From NCBI GenBank assembly GCA_965231765.1, contig OZ246887.1, positions 806,001 through 870,000 on the forward strand: 64,000 bases of DNA. The letters are read 5' to 3'. Both the position numbers and the translations under genes were made by a program. Below are positions 20,053 through 29,333 of this stretch, one piece after another. The DNA comes from JAAXHF01 sp963665955 (GTDB lineage: Bacteria; Desulfobacterota; Binatia; Bin18). Numbering within the stretch: the stretch's first letter is position 1; every line of letters starts with the position of its first letter. The notes below the pieces were generated by a model, which was given only the letters and a program-made list of their open reading frames with translations, did no database searches and was not told the origin of the DNA.

Positions 20053-20808
20053 CTAGTCAACCAACGCTCTGACCTCAGCCGGACTCGGTCCTCCCGGCTG
20101 CAATAGCACCACAGCGTCATCAAAGCCAGCTTCGGCAAAGCGCTGTAAGATCTCCTTCGTCCGTCCGAGGTCATGATCGGCAGTCAGCTGGATAGTGGAA
20201 ACAATCGCCCTTTTGCCGCCAGCCGCACGGTAACGGCCAAGCGCGTCAACAACTTGGTCAGGCGTACGATAGTGGGCGGAGGCAATCCAGCCATCAAAGT
20301 TTTTCGCTGCCCGTTCCACACCCGCACCCCAAGAGCCAAGCAGGAGTGGTGGACCGCCTCTGACGGTCTTCCAGGGAGTCAGAGCGCCTGTCTCATCTTT
20401 TCCCTCAGCAAGCAAGGTCTTCAAAGTAGCCAGGGTCGTGTTGAATGCCTTGAAGCGCTGTGCGTAGTCACGTTCAAAGGCGAGAAAGTCAATTTCTGTA
20501 GACCCTGCTCCAACGCCAAGCGTCAAGCGATCCCCACAGACCTGCATGAGAGAGAAAACACGATGTGCCAGGTCTGTCGGTTGATACAACGGGAGCTGCA
20601 AAACGGCCGTCCCAAGTTCAATGTCTGTGGTTGCTGTGGCAGCCGTCGCCAGCGCGACAAACGGGTCTGGGATCATGAAGCCTCTGCCAATGGCTTGGGC
20701 CATCCACAAGCTGTCGAACCCCTCTCCAGCATAATGTTTGGCTTGCTCTGCCAAGGCAGTTGCCTGGGCCTCCGGAGATAAAAAACCAAAGAGTGCACCT
20801 AATCTCAT
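20053..20808 (-). CDS. Luciferase-like F420/FMN-dependent oxidoreductase
   Basis: This 251-residue short LLM protein starts MRLGALFGFL, with AAGGAGAG as ribosome site; the long extension in the open frame has no support. It shows the family pattern GFDSLWMAQ and TDIELGTAVLQLPLYQPTDL, then GDRLTLGVGAGST. It follows the nitronate monooxygenase gene in order on the map but is transcribed first, 33 bases upstream of it, so the two form a unit. Confidence 0.83.
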   Translation of the reverse strand: MRLGALFGFLSPEAQATALAEQAKHYAGEGFDSLWMAQAIGRGFMIPDPFVALATAATATTDIELGTAVLQLPLYQPTDLAHRVFSLMQVCGDRLTLGVGAGSTEIDFLAFERDYAQRFKAFNTTLATLKTLLAEGKDETGALTPWKTVRGGPPLLLGSWGAGVERAAKNFDGWIASAHYRTPDQVVDALGRYRAAGGKRAIVSTIQLTADHDLGRTKEILQRFAEAGFDDAVVLLQPGGPSPAEVRALVD

Positions 20809-20973
20809 CCCGCTCTCCTTACCTGTGTTTGTCCGCCCACTGCGAATTAACACCAATCTCGACCACCGGTCTAGCAGGTGTCCAGAAATGGCCCGTCTTC
20901 TTTCCTCCTTCTCTCTTCTTGACGCAAGGAGTATGCTCAAGGACCGTACAGGGTACATAAGGAGTTCAGACGG

Positions 20974-21987
20974 ATGTCACATACAGTCAGCGTCGCTTTT
21001 CAGACCGACAAACCACTGACATAATACGGCCCGCTGGCCAAAACAGTCGAAGAGTACGGCTTCTCTGGGGTGAGTGTCTATAATGATATGCTCTACCAGC
21101 CGGCGTGGCTGCCGCTGCTCGAAATGGCTCGCTATACCGAACGGGTTCGGATTGGTCCAGCCGCGGTCAATCCGTTTACCTGCCACCCGATAAATATTGC
21201 TGGCAATATCGCTCTGATTGATGAAGCTTCAAACGGACGAGCGTATCTGGGTTTGGCCCGGGGCAGTTGGCTCGATTTTGTTGGGCTGGATACGCCCTCC
21301 CCGATCACGGCTCTGCGTGAAGCTTTTGGCTGTATTCGCCATCTCCTGACACAATCCACTGAACCGCGTCCAGGCAAATTTTTCTCTCTGGCCGGAGGAG
21401 AAGCCCTGCGTTGGTCGATCCTCCGGCCTGACCTCCCTTTTTTGCTCGGGACTTGGGGACCACAGACGTCCTCAGCATGTATGAAAGAAATTTCCGAGAT
21501 CAAATTGGGAGGAACGGCGAACCCCGCAGCAGTGTCTCGCATGCACACAGCTTTGCAACGCGGTGCGGCTGAAGTGCAGCCGAATACCGACGCAGTTGGC
21601 CTGGTGGCAGGAGCAGTCAGTGTAATCGACCGCGATGGCAAAGCCGCTCGTGATTTGGCACGCAAAGAAGCAGCTCTGTATCTGCCGATTATCGCCACCT
21701 TGGATCACAGCCTCGGGGTCGAGCCAGAACTTCTTGAGCGGATCAATGCGGCAGCCGCAGTCTATGATTTTGAGCGAGCGGGAAATTATATATCGGACGA
21801 GCTATTAGGCCGTTTAGCTTTTGCCGGCACCCCCGACGAGGTGGCAAACCAAGCCGCGGCATTGTTTGAGGCAGGTGCGCAGCGTGTTGAATTTGGCACA
21901 CCACATGGTCTGACACCGGTTGAAGGACTGCGTTTACTCGGGGAATTCGTTTTGCCAGCCTTACACTCGCTTGGCTATCTCTCTTGA
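20974..21987 (+). pseudogene. LLM-family oxidoreductase interrupted by TAA
   Basis: The frame starts with ATG at 20974, after an AAGGAG site, and reads MSHTVSVAFQTDKPLT, then TAA (21022-21024), then continues in the same frame as YGPLAKTVEEYGFSGVSVYN and on to the end of a complete LLM protein. Barrel motifs such as ERVRIGPAAVNPFTCHPINI and GRAYLGLARGSWLDFVG are intact. A single-base change (for example CAA to TAA) or a sequencing error explains it; a restart at GTG 21070 would lose strand 1 of the barrel. TAA rules out selenocysteine. Confidence 0.8.
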
Positions 21988-22052
21988 GACAGGCAACATC
22001 TGGCGAGCGTATCAGAAGATGATGGGGATGATGGAGAAAGGGAGAAGGTCCA

Positions 22053-22099
22053 GCGGGCATCAAGAACGATGCCCGCCAAGTCCTATCAAGGAAATAGGA
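22053..22099. terminator. Two hairpins between convergent genes
   Basis: GCGGGCAT (22053-22060) pairs with ATGCCCGC (22069-22076), and TCCTAT (22081-22086) pairs with ATAGGA (22094-22099). They lie between the stop of the LLM frame and the stop of the amidohydrolase, fitting a bidirectional terminator. Confidence 0.55.
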
Positions 22100-22109
22100 C
22101 GAATCGACG

Positions 22110-23834
22110 CTACGCGCTACGAACAATACGGCCCGGTCGGGCACCGGTGTCTTTACCGTTCTCCTGCACAACTTCACCACTCACAAAGGTCTTTTCGTAC
22201 CCGCGAGCGGTTTGCATCAGACGCGGCATGCCAGCTGGCAGATCATACACCATCTCGGGGTAGCTCACTCCCAGATTAGTATAATCAATCATATTGACGT
22301 CGGCTTTGGCGCCGACTTCGAGCGTGCCACGATCACGGATGCCAAACAGCCGCGCGCTGTCGTGGGTCAACTTTTTGACCATGAACTCAACCGGCAAACG
22401 CGTCGGATCATCGGCAGCTTTGTCGCGCGTCCAGTGCGTCAGAGCATACGTCGGTACACCGGCGTCAATGATTTGCCGCACGTGAGCACCGGCATCACTG
22501 CCACCCATGACGGTAATCGGATCTTTGATCAGATTGTGGATGACTTCCGGGGTGCCATCGGCGTAGCCGGCAGCGGCATACATCAGAAAAGCCCGTCCAT
22601 CTTTCTCTAGCAACATGTCGTACACGATCTCACGCGGGTTGCGGCCTGCCCGCTTGGCAATCGCGCTAATACTCTGATCATTAGTCGGCTCATAATTGAG
22701 CGGCTCGCCCATCGGATAGGTCCGATCCCACACCCGAGGACTCTGATACAGGAGTGACATGCCCGTCGTGTACGGGTCTTCTTCCGTCAGCAGCTTTTGA
22801 CGCAGCGCCGGGTCATGTAAGGCTGCCATCTTCTCAGCGTGGGACAGCTTTTTGAGCGGCTGGAAGCTTGGCAGGTATTCAAACGGATTCTCACCCTGGA
22901 AGCTGAACAAAACACACACTGGACGGGTGAAGACCATTGGTACGATCGGCACGCCGCCTTCAACAGCTGCTGTGCACTTGGCCATAACCTCTTTCCATTG
23001 CTCAGGATAGTTATTGCTCTGAGCTAACAGAAAAAGCAACGGGCAACCAGTTGCGCGCGAAACCCGGACCATCATGTCAATTTCAGACAGCAACTCGTCG
23101 TTTTCACCAGCGATGCCACGCGGCACCATTTCGAGAATGCCGCGTCCAGTTGAACGCACAGCTGCGGCAATCCCCAGCAGCTCTTTTTCTTCGGCATAGG
23201 TGCCCGGCACCGGTTCGCCGTCATTGGCGGTATGGACGAGTGTCCGGGAGCTCGAGAAACCCAGCGCGCCAGCCAGCACGGCTTCTTTCACAATAAAAGC
23301 CATTTTAGCAATATCTTCGTCTGTGGCAGGTTCGTTCTTGGCGCCACGCTCACCCATGACAAAAGCGCGGACGGCTCCATGTGTGACCATGCCACCGACA
23401 TCCAAGGTACGCTTCATCTTGTCCAAAACATTGAGATACTCGGGGAAGGTCTCCCAGCCCCACGGCAAGCCTGCCGCCAGCGCCTTGCTCGGAATATCTT
23501 CCACACCTTCCATCAGACCGATCAGCCAATCGTGGCGGTCCGGCGTGCTTGGGGCAAAACCAACGCCGCAGTTGCCCATGACCACAGTCGAAACACCGTG
23601 CCACAGCGAGGGTGTCATTTGCTCGTCCCAAGCAACTTGGCCATCATAATGCGTATGCGCATCGACCCACGCTGGGGTCACAAGCAAGCCACCGGCATCA
23701 AGCGTTTTTTTGGCACTGCCAAGGTCTTTGCCAACGCCAGAGATACGTCCGTTGGTCAGTGCAACGTCGCCAGTAAATCCGGCTTTCCCGGTACCATCAA
23801 CAACGTTTCCACCACGAATTAAGACATCATGCAT
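22110..23834 (-). CDS. N-acyl-D-amino-acid deacylase-family amidohydrolase
   Basis: This 574-residue metal-dependent hydrolase starts HDVLIRGGNVVDGTGKAGFT. The metal-binding motif is DAHTHYDGQVAWD; NCGVGFAP and the late GGSDAGAHVRQIID give the general-base aspartate and histidine. The end has GTLEVGAKADVNMIDY. D-aminoacylases hydrolyse N-acyl-D-amino acids, but the broader family also covers dihydropyrimidinases and others. The ATG at 23834 follows AAGGAGGAA. Two paralogues sit in tandem at 49842 and 51592. Confidence 0.9.
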   Translation of the reverse strand: MHDVLIRGGNVVDGTGKAGFTGDVALTNGRISGVGKDLGSAKKTLDAGGLLVTPAWVDAHTHYDGQVAWDEQMTPSLWHGVSTVVMGNCGVGFAPSTPDRHDWLIGLMEGVEDIPSKALAAGLPWGWETFPEYLNVLDKMKRTLDVGGMVTHGAVRAFVMGERGAKNEPATDEDIAKMAFIVKEAVLAGALGFSSSRTLVHTANDGEPVPGTYAEEKELLGIAAAVRSTGRGILEMVPRGIAGENDELLSEIDMMVRVSRATGCPLLFLLAQSNNYPEQWKEVMAKCTAAVEGGVPIVPMVFTRPVCVLFSFQGENPFEYLPSFQPLKKLSHAEKMAALHDPALRQKLLTEEDPYTTGMSLLYQSPRVWDRTYPMGEPLNYEPTNDQSISAIAKRAGRNPREIVYDMLLEKDGRAFLMYAAAGYADGTPEVIHNLIKDPITVMGGSDAGAHVRQIIDAGVPTYALTHWTRDKAADDPTRLPVEFMVKKLTHDSARLFGIRDRGTLEVGAKADVNMIDYTNLGVSYPEMVYDLPAGMPRLMQTARGYEKTFVSGEVVQENGKDTGARPGRIVRSA

Positions 23835-23873
23835 CACTTTTCCTCCTTGTTTCTTGTTCGCTGATCTACAATG

Positions 23874-24746
23874 CTACACCATCACCGCTTGCGCAAGACT
23901 CTCCATATCACGTATCGAAGCGTCCGTATCCGGAGCGGTCAGAAAGGAAATGATCTCCTGCACGCCGAAGGCTTCCAATTCGGCCACCTTTTCAGGCTGC
24001 CGTTTCAAGTCTTCGGGATCACCTGTCATCGAGATATACAGCTCAGAAAAATCTCGACCACGCTCGGCCAGGAGCGCTTTGAGTTGGGCAGCCCGCTCTT
24101 GGAATACATCTGGAGCGACTGGCCCAGGCAGCCAGCCATCGCCAAGATCAGCAATCCGCTTCATCGCCGCAGGACTCTCGCCACCAAAAAAGACAGGCGG
24201 ATGCGGTTTTTGCACTGGCTGCGGCACAGCGTAGACGTCTGGATAGGAAAAATACTTGCCGGCAAAGTTCGATACCTCACCCTGCCAGAGTGCTTTCATA
24301 ATCTGTATATACTCACGTGTTCGGCTCGCTCGTTCTTTGTAAGGCTCACCGAGGGCTTCAAACTCTTCTTCCATCCAGCCGATGCCGGCCCCAAACTGAC
24401 AGCGTCCATTCGAGATGAAATCGACCGTGGCAACGGCTTTGGCAACCTGCAAAGGGTTGCGGTAAGGAACAATAATGACACTGGTTCCCAGCAGGATCTT
24501 TTTGGTCGCTGCGCCCATCCCGGCCAACAGCGCAAACGGGTCAGGCCACGGGGTGCGCCGGTCAAAACCGACTGATCCATCTGGCGTATACGGATAGGCT
24601 GCTTCAATCTTTTCGGGCACGACAATATGATCGCCGACCCAGATCGAATTGTAACCGAACTCTTCAGCCTTCTGGGCTAGGCGTATGTAATCGTTGCCAG
24701 TCGGGGAAAAACCTACCCCGAGGGACGCATGGATACCAAATTTCAT
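23874..24746 (-). CDS. LLM-family oxidoreductase, F420-dependent type
   Basis: A 290-residue luciferase-like barrel starting MKFGIHASLGVGFS, with FGYNSIWVGDHIVVPEKIEA, the aspartate-histidine pair typical of the F420-dependent subfamily. It also has LLGTSVIIVPYRNPLQVAKA and GRCQFGAGIGWMEEEFEALG. It lies immediately upstream of the amidohydrolase (39 bases) on the same strand and 32 bases after the EthD gene, so all three probably form one operon EthD-LLM-amidohydrolase. Confidence 0.88.
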   Translation of the reverse strand: MKFGIHASLGVGFSPTGNDYIRLAQKAEEFGYNSIWVGDHIVVPEKIEAAYPYTPDGSVGFDRRTPWPDPFALLAGMGAATKKILLGTSVIIVPYRNPLQVAKAVATVDFISNGRCQFGAGIGWMEEEFEALGEPYKERASRTREYIQIMKALWQGEVSNFAGKYFSYPDVYAVPQPVQKPHPPVFFGGESPAAMKRIADLGDGWLPGPVAPDVFQERAAQLKALLAERGRDFSELYISMTGDPEDLKRQPEKVAELEAFGVQEIISFLTAPDTDASIRDMESLAQAVMV

Positions 24747-24777
24747 GTTCTCTCTTCTCCTTCTTGGCTATGGGCCA

Positions 24778-25086
24778 CTACCCATCAACCATCACATTCT
24801 CTTCGGTAAATAAGATCACAATCTCGCGTGAGCCATTCGTCGCGCTGTTTCTGGCGGCCTGACCTTCCTCAGGAGTAAAAGCAGCGTCCATATCTTCCTT
24901 GGTCGCAAACCATGTCTCGGCCATGCCGTCATAGCGCTGATCGTCGGTTGTACACAGATTCACACAGTACCGTTTCACGCCCTTCCACTTCTTGACCTTA
25001 GGGGCGTGGACTTCCAGCCACCAGCGCCGAAAGTCTTCCATCTCCATGCCTTCAGGACGCTTCAATAATCCAACCACTTTGTGCAT
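24778..25086 (-). CDS. Single-domain EthD-like protein
   Basis: A 102-residue dimeric alpha/beta-barrel protein: MHKVVGLLKRPEGMEMEDFR, then the family motif WWLEVHAPKVKKWKG. GGAGGG precedes the ATG. First gene of a likely operon with the LLM and amidohydrolase genes. Role unknown; relatives accompany oxygenases. Confidence 0.82.
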   Translation of the reverse strand: MHKVVGLLKRPEGMEMEDFRRWWLEVHAPKVKKWKGVKRYCVNLCTTDDQRYDGMAETWFATKEDMDAAFTPEEGQAARNSATNGSREIVILFTEENVMVDG

Positions 25087-25314
25087 AGTCCCTCCTGTTT
25101 ATGCGTCACAGTGCAATTGCCGGTCTGTCTGCAAAGTAAGCGGCAGAGCCTGACCTCCCTGCCAACGTTCTTCTTGATCCAGGTCGCTCCGTCCAGGCAT
25201 ATACACGGCGGTATTCGAAGGCAAGTCCGGCTGGTTTACCATTCTCGATGCAAGGAGCTGGCGCTTTCCTTGTGTCGAGAAGTCACGTATCTCATACAGT
25301 TAAGGAGCGATACC

Positions 25315-26844
25315 ATGACACCACCCGTACAAGACTATCCGACGCTCTCAGATCGGAGTCGTGGCTGGTTGCGCTATTTGCACCGCAAAGCCACGACGCC
25401 AGACAACTGGGACAAAGACGGCCAGCCGCATCCGCATTGGGACGCAAAAACGTGCGAACCGATGCAGTCGTGGCATCGGTTCGATCTGATCGAGTCAAGC
25501 TATGCGATGGCGCTGATGGCCGATACGACACCAGCCTGGCGAGAAGTCTACAGCACGATTCTGGATGAATTGGCGAGCCGCTACACCGGCTACTGGGCAG
25601 CAAAAGACTGGTTGGATCAGATTGGCGAGGACCCGCAGCGCCGCAACTACCCTGAGGGCTGGTATAAACTCATCCCAGCCCACCTGCGCGGCGAGTATGA
25701 CGTGCCCGGCTGGACGGCCAACGGTGTGGCACCGTGGGGCGTCCAGATGGACCCGATTGGGGCTGATGGCAACCTGTTCTTCAAAGGCTGGTTCCTGGTC
25801 CTCCTGGGTTTATATCGGTATGTGTCCGGCGACGACAAATGGCAGCAACCGTTTGATATCGTGCGCGACGGCAAAAACACGTTTACCTGGGATCACACCA
25901 AGATTGCCAACCATCTGACGAATCAATGGGCAGGACGGCCCGCAGGCTGCCATTGAGAGAACACTAAAGTCTGGCCCACTTGAATGGGCGCAGCTGGCCT
26001 CGGTCTGAGGCTACACGACATGCTCTACAACACTGACCTACATCGCGTTTTTCGCAATTGGTGGAAAAATGCTGGAGCTGAATATATCCCGTTTCAGGAC
26101 GGCCGTCCCAACGATAGCCTGACCCTGTATTACGATCCGCTCATTGACTACCACCACCGGGTGGGTCTGGGTGGCGGGCTTGCTTTAGCCTTTCAACTTG
26201 CGCCACAGGCACCCGACCAAGCCCGCCTGCTCTTTGAAGCGGCAGCCGAAAAAATGGGTTGGACGGGTTCCGATCCAGTACACGAGGCAACCAGAGATTT
26301 CACCAGCGGCGTGCGTACCCCGCAAGGAACGGTCATCGGCCTCGGTCTGGCGCGGGAGTTTGGTAACGACGCGGTGTATACCAAGCTGATGGCTCACGCT
26401 GAGTCACACTACGAGCCGACCTGGGACGCCGCTAGGGGCGAATTGACCTGGGGTTTTGGTCTCAACGAGCCCTATCCACGTGGACAGCTGAATGCCGGAA
26501 TCATGACGGCTGAAGCTAGCAGTGACGGAGCGTGGTGGCGTGTTTTTAATGAACCAAAGTTTCATAAGTTCAACGAGCCAACAGTCCATGGCGTGGATTT
26601 TCCGAAGGTGTGTCTGTCCCAGGCCTGGTACGATGCAGACCGGCGACGTCTTGTCATTGCTACTGATGCTGGAATTCCTGCTGCCAGCGGACAAGCGACA
26701 TCGTTCCGAGTCAGCCAGCTCAATCCGCAAGGCTGCGAGGTGATGATCGATGGACAGTCATCAGATAGCTGGCAGGTAGCGGAAGGGGAATTGGAGATAA
26801 CAACTACGGTCGGCGAGCATATCGTTGTGGTGACACACAGCTGA
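25315..26844 (+). CDS. Linalool dehydratase/isomerase-family protein with two in-frame UGA codons (predicted selenoprotein)
   Basis: Read through TGA at 25954-25956 and 25981-25983, the gene gives 509 residues with selenocysteine at 214 and 223 (U). The middle reads GRPAGCH-U-ENTKVWPT-U-MGAAGLGLRLHDML. The linalool dehydratase/isomerase (LinD) family has two catalytic cysteines exactly nine residues apart in the same setting (C-E-P-x6-C, then GL and an aspartate), so both UGAs fall on catalytic positions. Both halves are intact, in one frame, and keep family sequence such as YDPLIDYHHRVGLGGG. Each UGA has a SECIS-like hairpin. LinD acts on allylic alcohols by adding and removing water; the substrate here is unknown. 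The ATG at 25315 follows TAAGGAG. Known: cysteine use in LinD. Inference: selenocysteine here. Confidence 0.8.
25971..25993 (+). promoter_or_regulatory. SECIS-like hairpin for the first UGA of the LinD-like gene
   Basis: The stem begins 14 bases after the first UGA: CUG plus GCCCA (25971-25978) pair with UGGGC (25985-25989) and CAG (25991-25993), with one bulged G at 25990. The six-base loop CUUGAA (25979-25984) lies 22 bases after the UGA and contains the second UGA codon. Confidence 0.6.
25995..26013 (+). promoter_or_regulatory. SECIS-like hairpin for the second UGA, loop GGUCU
   Basis: A seven-pair stem (25995-26001 with 26007-26013, one G-U pair) closes a five-base loop GGUCU at 26002-26006. 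The loop begins after 18 bases from the UGA, the same loop sequence and spacing as the SECIS of E. coli fdhF as I know it. Confidence 0.7.
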
Positions 26845-26976
26845 AGAATGCTGCCTTCCTTTGGCGTGGCAGGGGCATCTTGCCCATCTTGCCCCTGATC
26901 TACATGAGCCGTCCTTTACATTTCATGGACTGGAAGCCCATACCACCATGTACGGGCAGCGACAGGCATTCCCCAC

Positions 26977-27834
26977 CTACGCAAACTTGCGCGCTTTACG
27001 CGGCTTACGCCCAAGCACAAACTCTGGCGGCAAGATACCCGCTTCTTCGCCAGCCGGAACGGGCGGCGTATAGTAGCCCAGAGCATAATTCATCATTGTA
27101 TATCCGAGCAGCTCTTGAAGCCCCGGCGATAAATCTTTAGCCCTCTCCGGCGGACAGGACAAGTACTGGTTCTCTTCTTGACGCAGCCAGCCCAGGGAAT
27201 ACGTAATATTCAGGCCAACCCGATCGGCAGTGCTCTCATTTGTACCGCCCCCATGGATCACCGTTCCTGAATACACCAAGACTGAGCCCTGCGGCATTTC
27301 GGCGTACTCGATTTCATCTGCTGTCGCCTCTCGTCCCTTGGGCCACTCGGCACTGCCTGGCACGACCTGGGTTGCCCCATTTTCCTTGGTAAAATCGGTC
27401 AGTGCCCACAGGGTGTTGAGTTGCGGCTCGACACCTTGCAGATACTCTCCCCAAGCTAGCCGGTCACGATGCAGAAGCTGTTTTTGCTGTCCCGGCATGA
27501 TACGGATGACTTGCGCGAGATGAAGCTGATACCGCTTGCAGTTGGGTAGCAAAAACTCATCGCACACACCAAGGATGGTGTCTTGCATGACAAGCTCACA
27601 ACACGCTGGAGAGCGAGCAATCAGCGCCCCCGTCCGCGTCGTCTGGTGGCCAGAGAACTCATCCCGACCAATCGGAGTCGATTCAATGAAGGGCATCAGT
27701 TCAGTCAGAGTGGTCTGAGCTTGCTGCGGACTGATTGCATTGTCAATGATGACTGCGCCGTCGCACCCGATCACAGCAGTCATATCCTGCGGAGATGCAG
27801 TCGCCGGTAAGTGAGTCAGTTTTTTCATTGGCAT
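26977..27834 (-). CDS. Phytanoyl-CoA dioxygenase (PhyH) family protein
   Basis: This 285-residue Fe(II)/2-oxoglutarate dioxygenase has the iron-binding HRDRLAWGE (H-x-D) and the distal histidine in VIHGGGTNESTADR, whose arginine would bind 2-oxoglutarate, followed by NITYSLGWLRQEENQYLSCP. Relatives hydroxylate many small molecules; the substrate is not evident. The start has AGGAGAGGGGG upstream. It faces the LinD-like gene, 132 bases away. Confidence 0.88.
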   Translation of the reverse strand: MPMKKLTHLPATASPQDMTAVIGCDGAVIIDNAISPQQAQTTLTELMPFIESTPIGRDEFSGHQTTRTGALIARSPACCELVMQDTILGVCDEFLLPNCKRYQLHLAQVIRIMPGQQKQLLHRDRLAWGEYLQGVEPQLNTLWALTDFTKENGATQVVPGSAEWPKGREATADEIEYAEMPQGSVLVYSGTVIHGGGTNESTADRVGLNITYSLGWLRQEENQYLSCPPERAKDLSPGLQELLGYTMMNYALGYYTPPVPAGEEAGILPPEFVLGRKPRKARKFA

Positions 27835-27892
27835 TCCCCCTCTCCTGAGAGCCTTCTATAGGACTCCATTTGCTGACTATTTGCAATCACTC

Positions 27893-28195
27893 TTATGCTT
27901 TTTGCCTCGTCTGTGCCAGTATGTAAGCGGGCACAAGCACAAAAAGAGCAAGACTGACGACATTACCAATTTTATCGATGACATCTGGGTACATGTCGAG
28001 GTGATACATATGGTAGGTGAAGTGCGGCACTTGAGAAACAAGCCAACAGACTGCGGCTGTTAAGGCAAGCTCTCGAGTTCCAAAGGATACAGCAACCACA
28101 GCCACTGCAGTCAGGGACAGAAAGCTTCCGCCTACATCGCGGATAAGATGCTCGTAAAACGCCTGAGGAGCTGACCAACAACGCCATAGGTAAAA
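27893..28195 (-). pseudogene. 5'-truncated membrane protein remnant
   Basis: The minus-strand frame reads WSAPQAFYEHLIRDVGGSFL, then three hydrophobic stretches (LTAVAVVAVSF, LALTAAVCWLVS, VVSLALFVLVPAYIL), ending RQKA. The NEHLxRDVG pattern followed by helices is typical of small four-helix membrane proteins. The beginning is missing: upstream the frame hits a stop at 28196, and another frame reads LPGGKTVI, as if a frameshift had split it. An internal ATG at 28105 could give a 70-residue product, but this seems unlikely to be functional. Confidence 0.5.
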
Positions 28196-28221
28196 TTACC
28201 GTCTTTCCGCCTGGCAAATCG

Positions 28222-28911
28222 CTAAATTGAATGCAGAACCGAAAGCGCGCCGGTCTTCACATACAGTTCGCAACCCTGTGGTGACACCGGCGCATGCGCG
28301 GCATGAACCGGTAGCCGCAACCACGAATGCTTTCCATACGACCCGTGTTCGTCCTCAAATGCCCCTTCGAGAACAAACAGTTCAGCACCGCCATCGTAGC
28401 TCACAGTTCCAGGAGAGGCATCCGGAGCCCAGCGCTGCAACTGCGTCGTGTCGGCGAAGCCATCAACAGAGTACAAGGACTTACCCTCTATTCCAGGCCG
28501 AACGCTAGCCTGCCACGGGAGTTCCTCCGTGCGGGTTGCAACATGGTGGCGCCCTACCCCGCTGTATTGTCGAAGCTTCACAAACAGCAGGCAACCTTCT
28601 TTGGAAAAAGGCGCATGTCGGAAGCCTTCTGGATTGAGCAGATACGTCCCGGCAGGCCAGTCTCCGTGTTCGTCAGAAAAAGTCCCTTCGAGCACCAGAA
28701 TTTCTTCTCCCTCGGGATGGTCATGGGCGGGAAAAGAAGAATGCGGCTCATAACGTACAAGAGAGGTGACTTGTCCGGCTTCCGCGCTACCGACCAAGTG
28801 TAGACGTTTGCGCCACACCGTCCCGCTCGGACTGGCTTGCCACTCCATCGTATGTGTATGCATCACTGCGCGTTCGGTTAAGTCACCGTTGAGGGTTTGG
28901 GTAGCGGTCAT
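28222..28911 (-). CDS. Double cupin (ChrR-like) protein
   Basis: This 229-residue protein has two beta-barrel cupin halves, matching ChrR-type anti-sigma-like cupins without the zinc-finger domain. The first shows FPAHDHPEGEEILVLEGTFS, with metal-binding histidines and glutamates, then DEHGDWPAGTYLLNPEGFRH. The second has GAELFVLEGAFEDEHGSYGK and LRLPVHAAHAPVS. The ATG at 28911 follows GGAGGA. It probably binds a metal in the cytoplasm and may take part in stress or oxidation response; function unproven. Confidence 0.82.
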   Translation of the reverse strand: MTATQTLNGDLTERAVMHTHTMEWQASPSGTVWRKRLHLVGSAEAGQVTSLVRYEPHSSFPAHDHPEGEEILVLEGTFSDEHGDWPAGTYLLNPEGFRHAPFSKEGCLLFVKLRQYSGVGRHHVATRTEELPWQASVRPGIEGKSLYSVDGFADTTQLQRWAPDASPGTVSYDGGAELFVLEGAFEDEHGSYGKHSWLRLPVHAAHAPVSPQGCELYVKTGALSVLHSI

Positions 28912-29005
28912 GGTGTCCTCCTGGGCGTACAGCTTCTTTGCCTTTCCCTTGTACCGGAGGTTTGTTCTACGATACATCGCTCTGAAAATATAATCTTGAG
29001 TGGAA

Positions 29006-29257
29006 TGGCCGGTTGTCCGCGTCCATCCAGGCTCAAGGAGAAAAACCCTCTTTATCGGCGCCCACACAGCTCAGCTTGTCGGGCAGCCAGTCCCAGAAGG
29101 ACGCCTTTTGCTCACCGAGCTTCTAGAGCATGCCACGTCACGCCAGTTTGTGTCTCGTCACGTTTGGCGTCCCAGCCATCTTGTGATGTGGGACAATCGG
29201 ACTGTGTTGCATCGCGGACACCGCTACAATCTTGCTGAGAGGCGCGAGCCAGTGTGA
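29006..29257 (+). pseudogene. TauD/TfdA dioxygenase C-terminal remnant
   Basis: The plus strand reads VVRVHPGSRRKTLFIGAHTA, then LVGQPVPEGRLLLTELLEHA and HVWRPSHLVMWDNRTVLHRG. The last part includes the distal iron-binding histidine and the 2-oxoglutarate-binding arginine region of the TauD/TfdA family. About 200 N-terminal residues, with the HxD motif, are missing, and the end is cut short (RREPV). It fills most of the 28912-29333 gap. Confidence 0.8.
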
Positions 29258-29333
29258 TCCTCTCCGAGTTCCTTCCCACCTTTGTCTATTCAGCTCACTC
29301 GCGCTATAGTCCACGTCCAAAGGAGACACTGCT

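Noticed and set aside
20974..21987. Reading the stop at 21022 as another selenocysteine
   Set aside because: It is TAA, and the site is not a cysteine column of the family.
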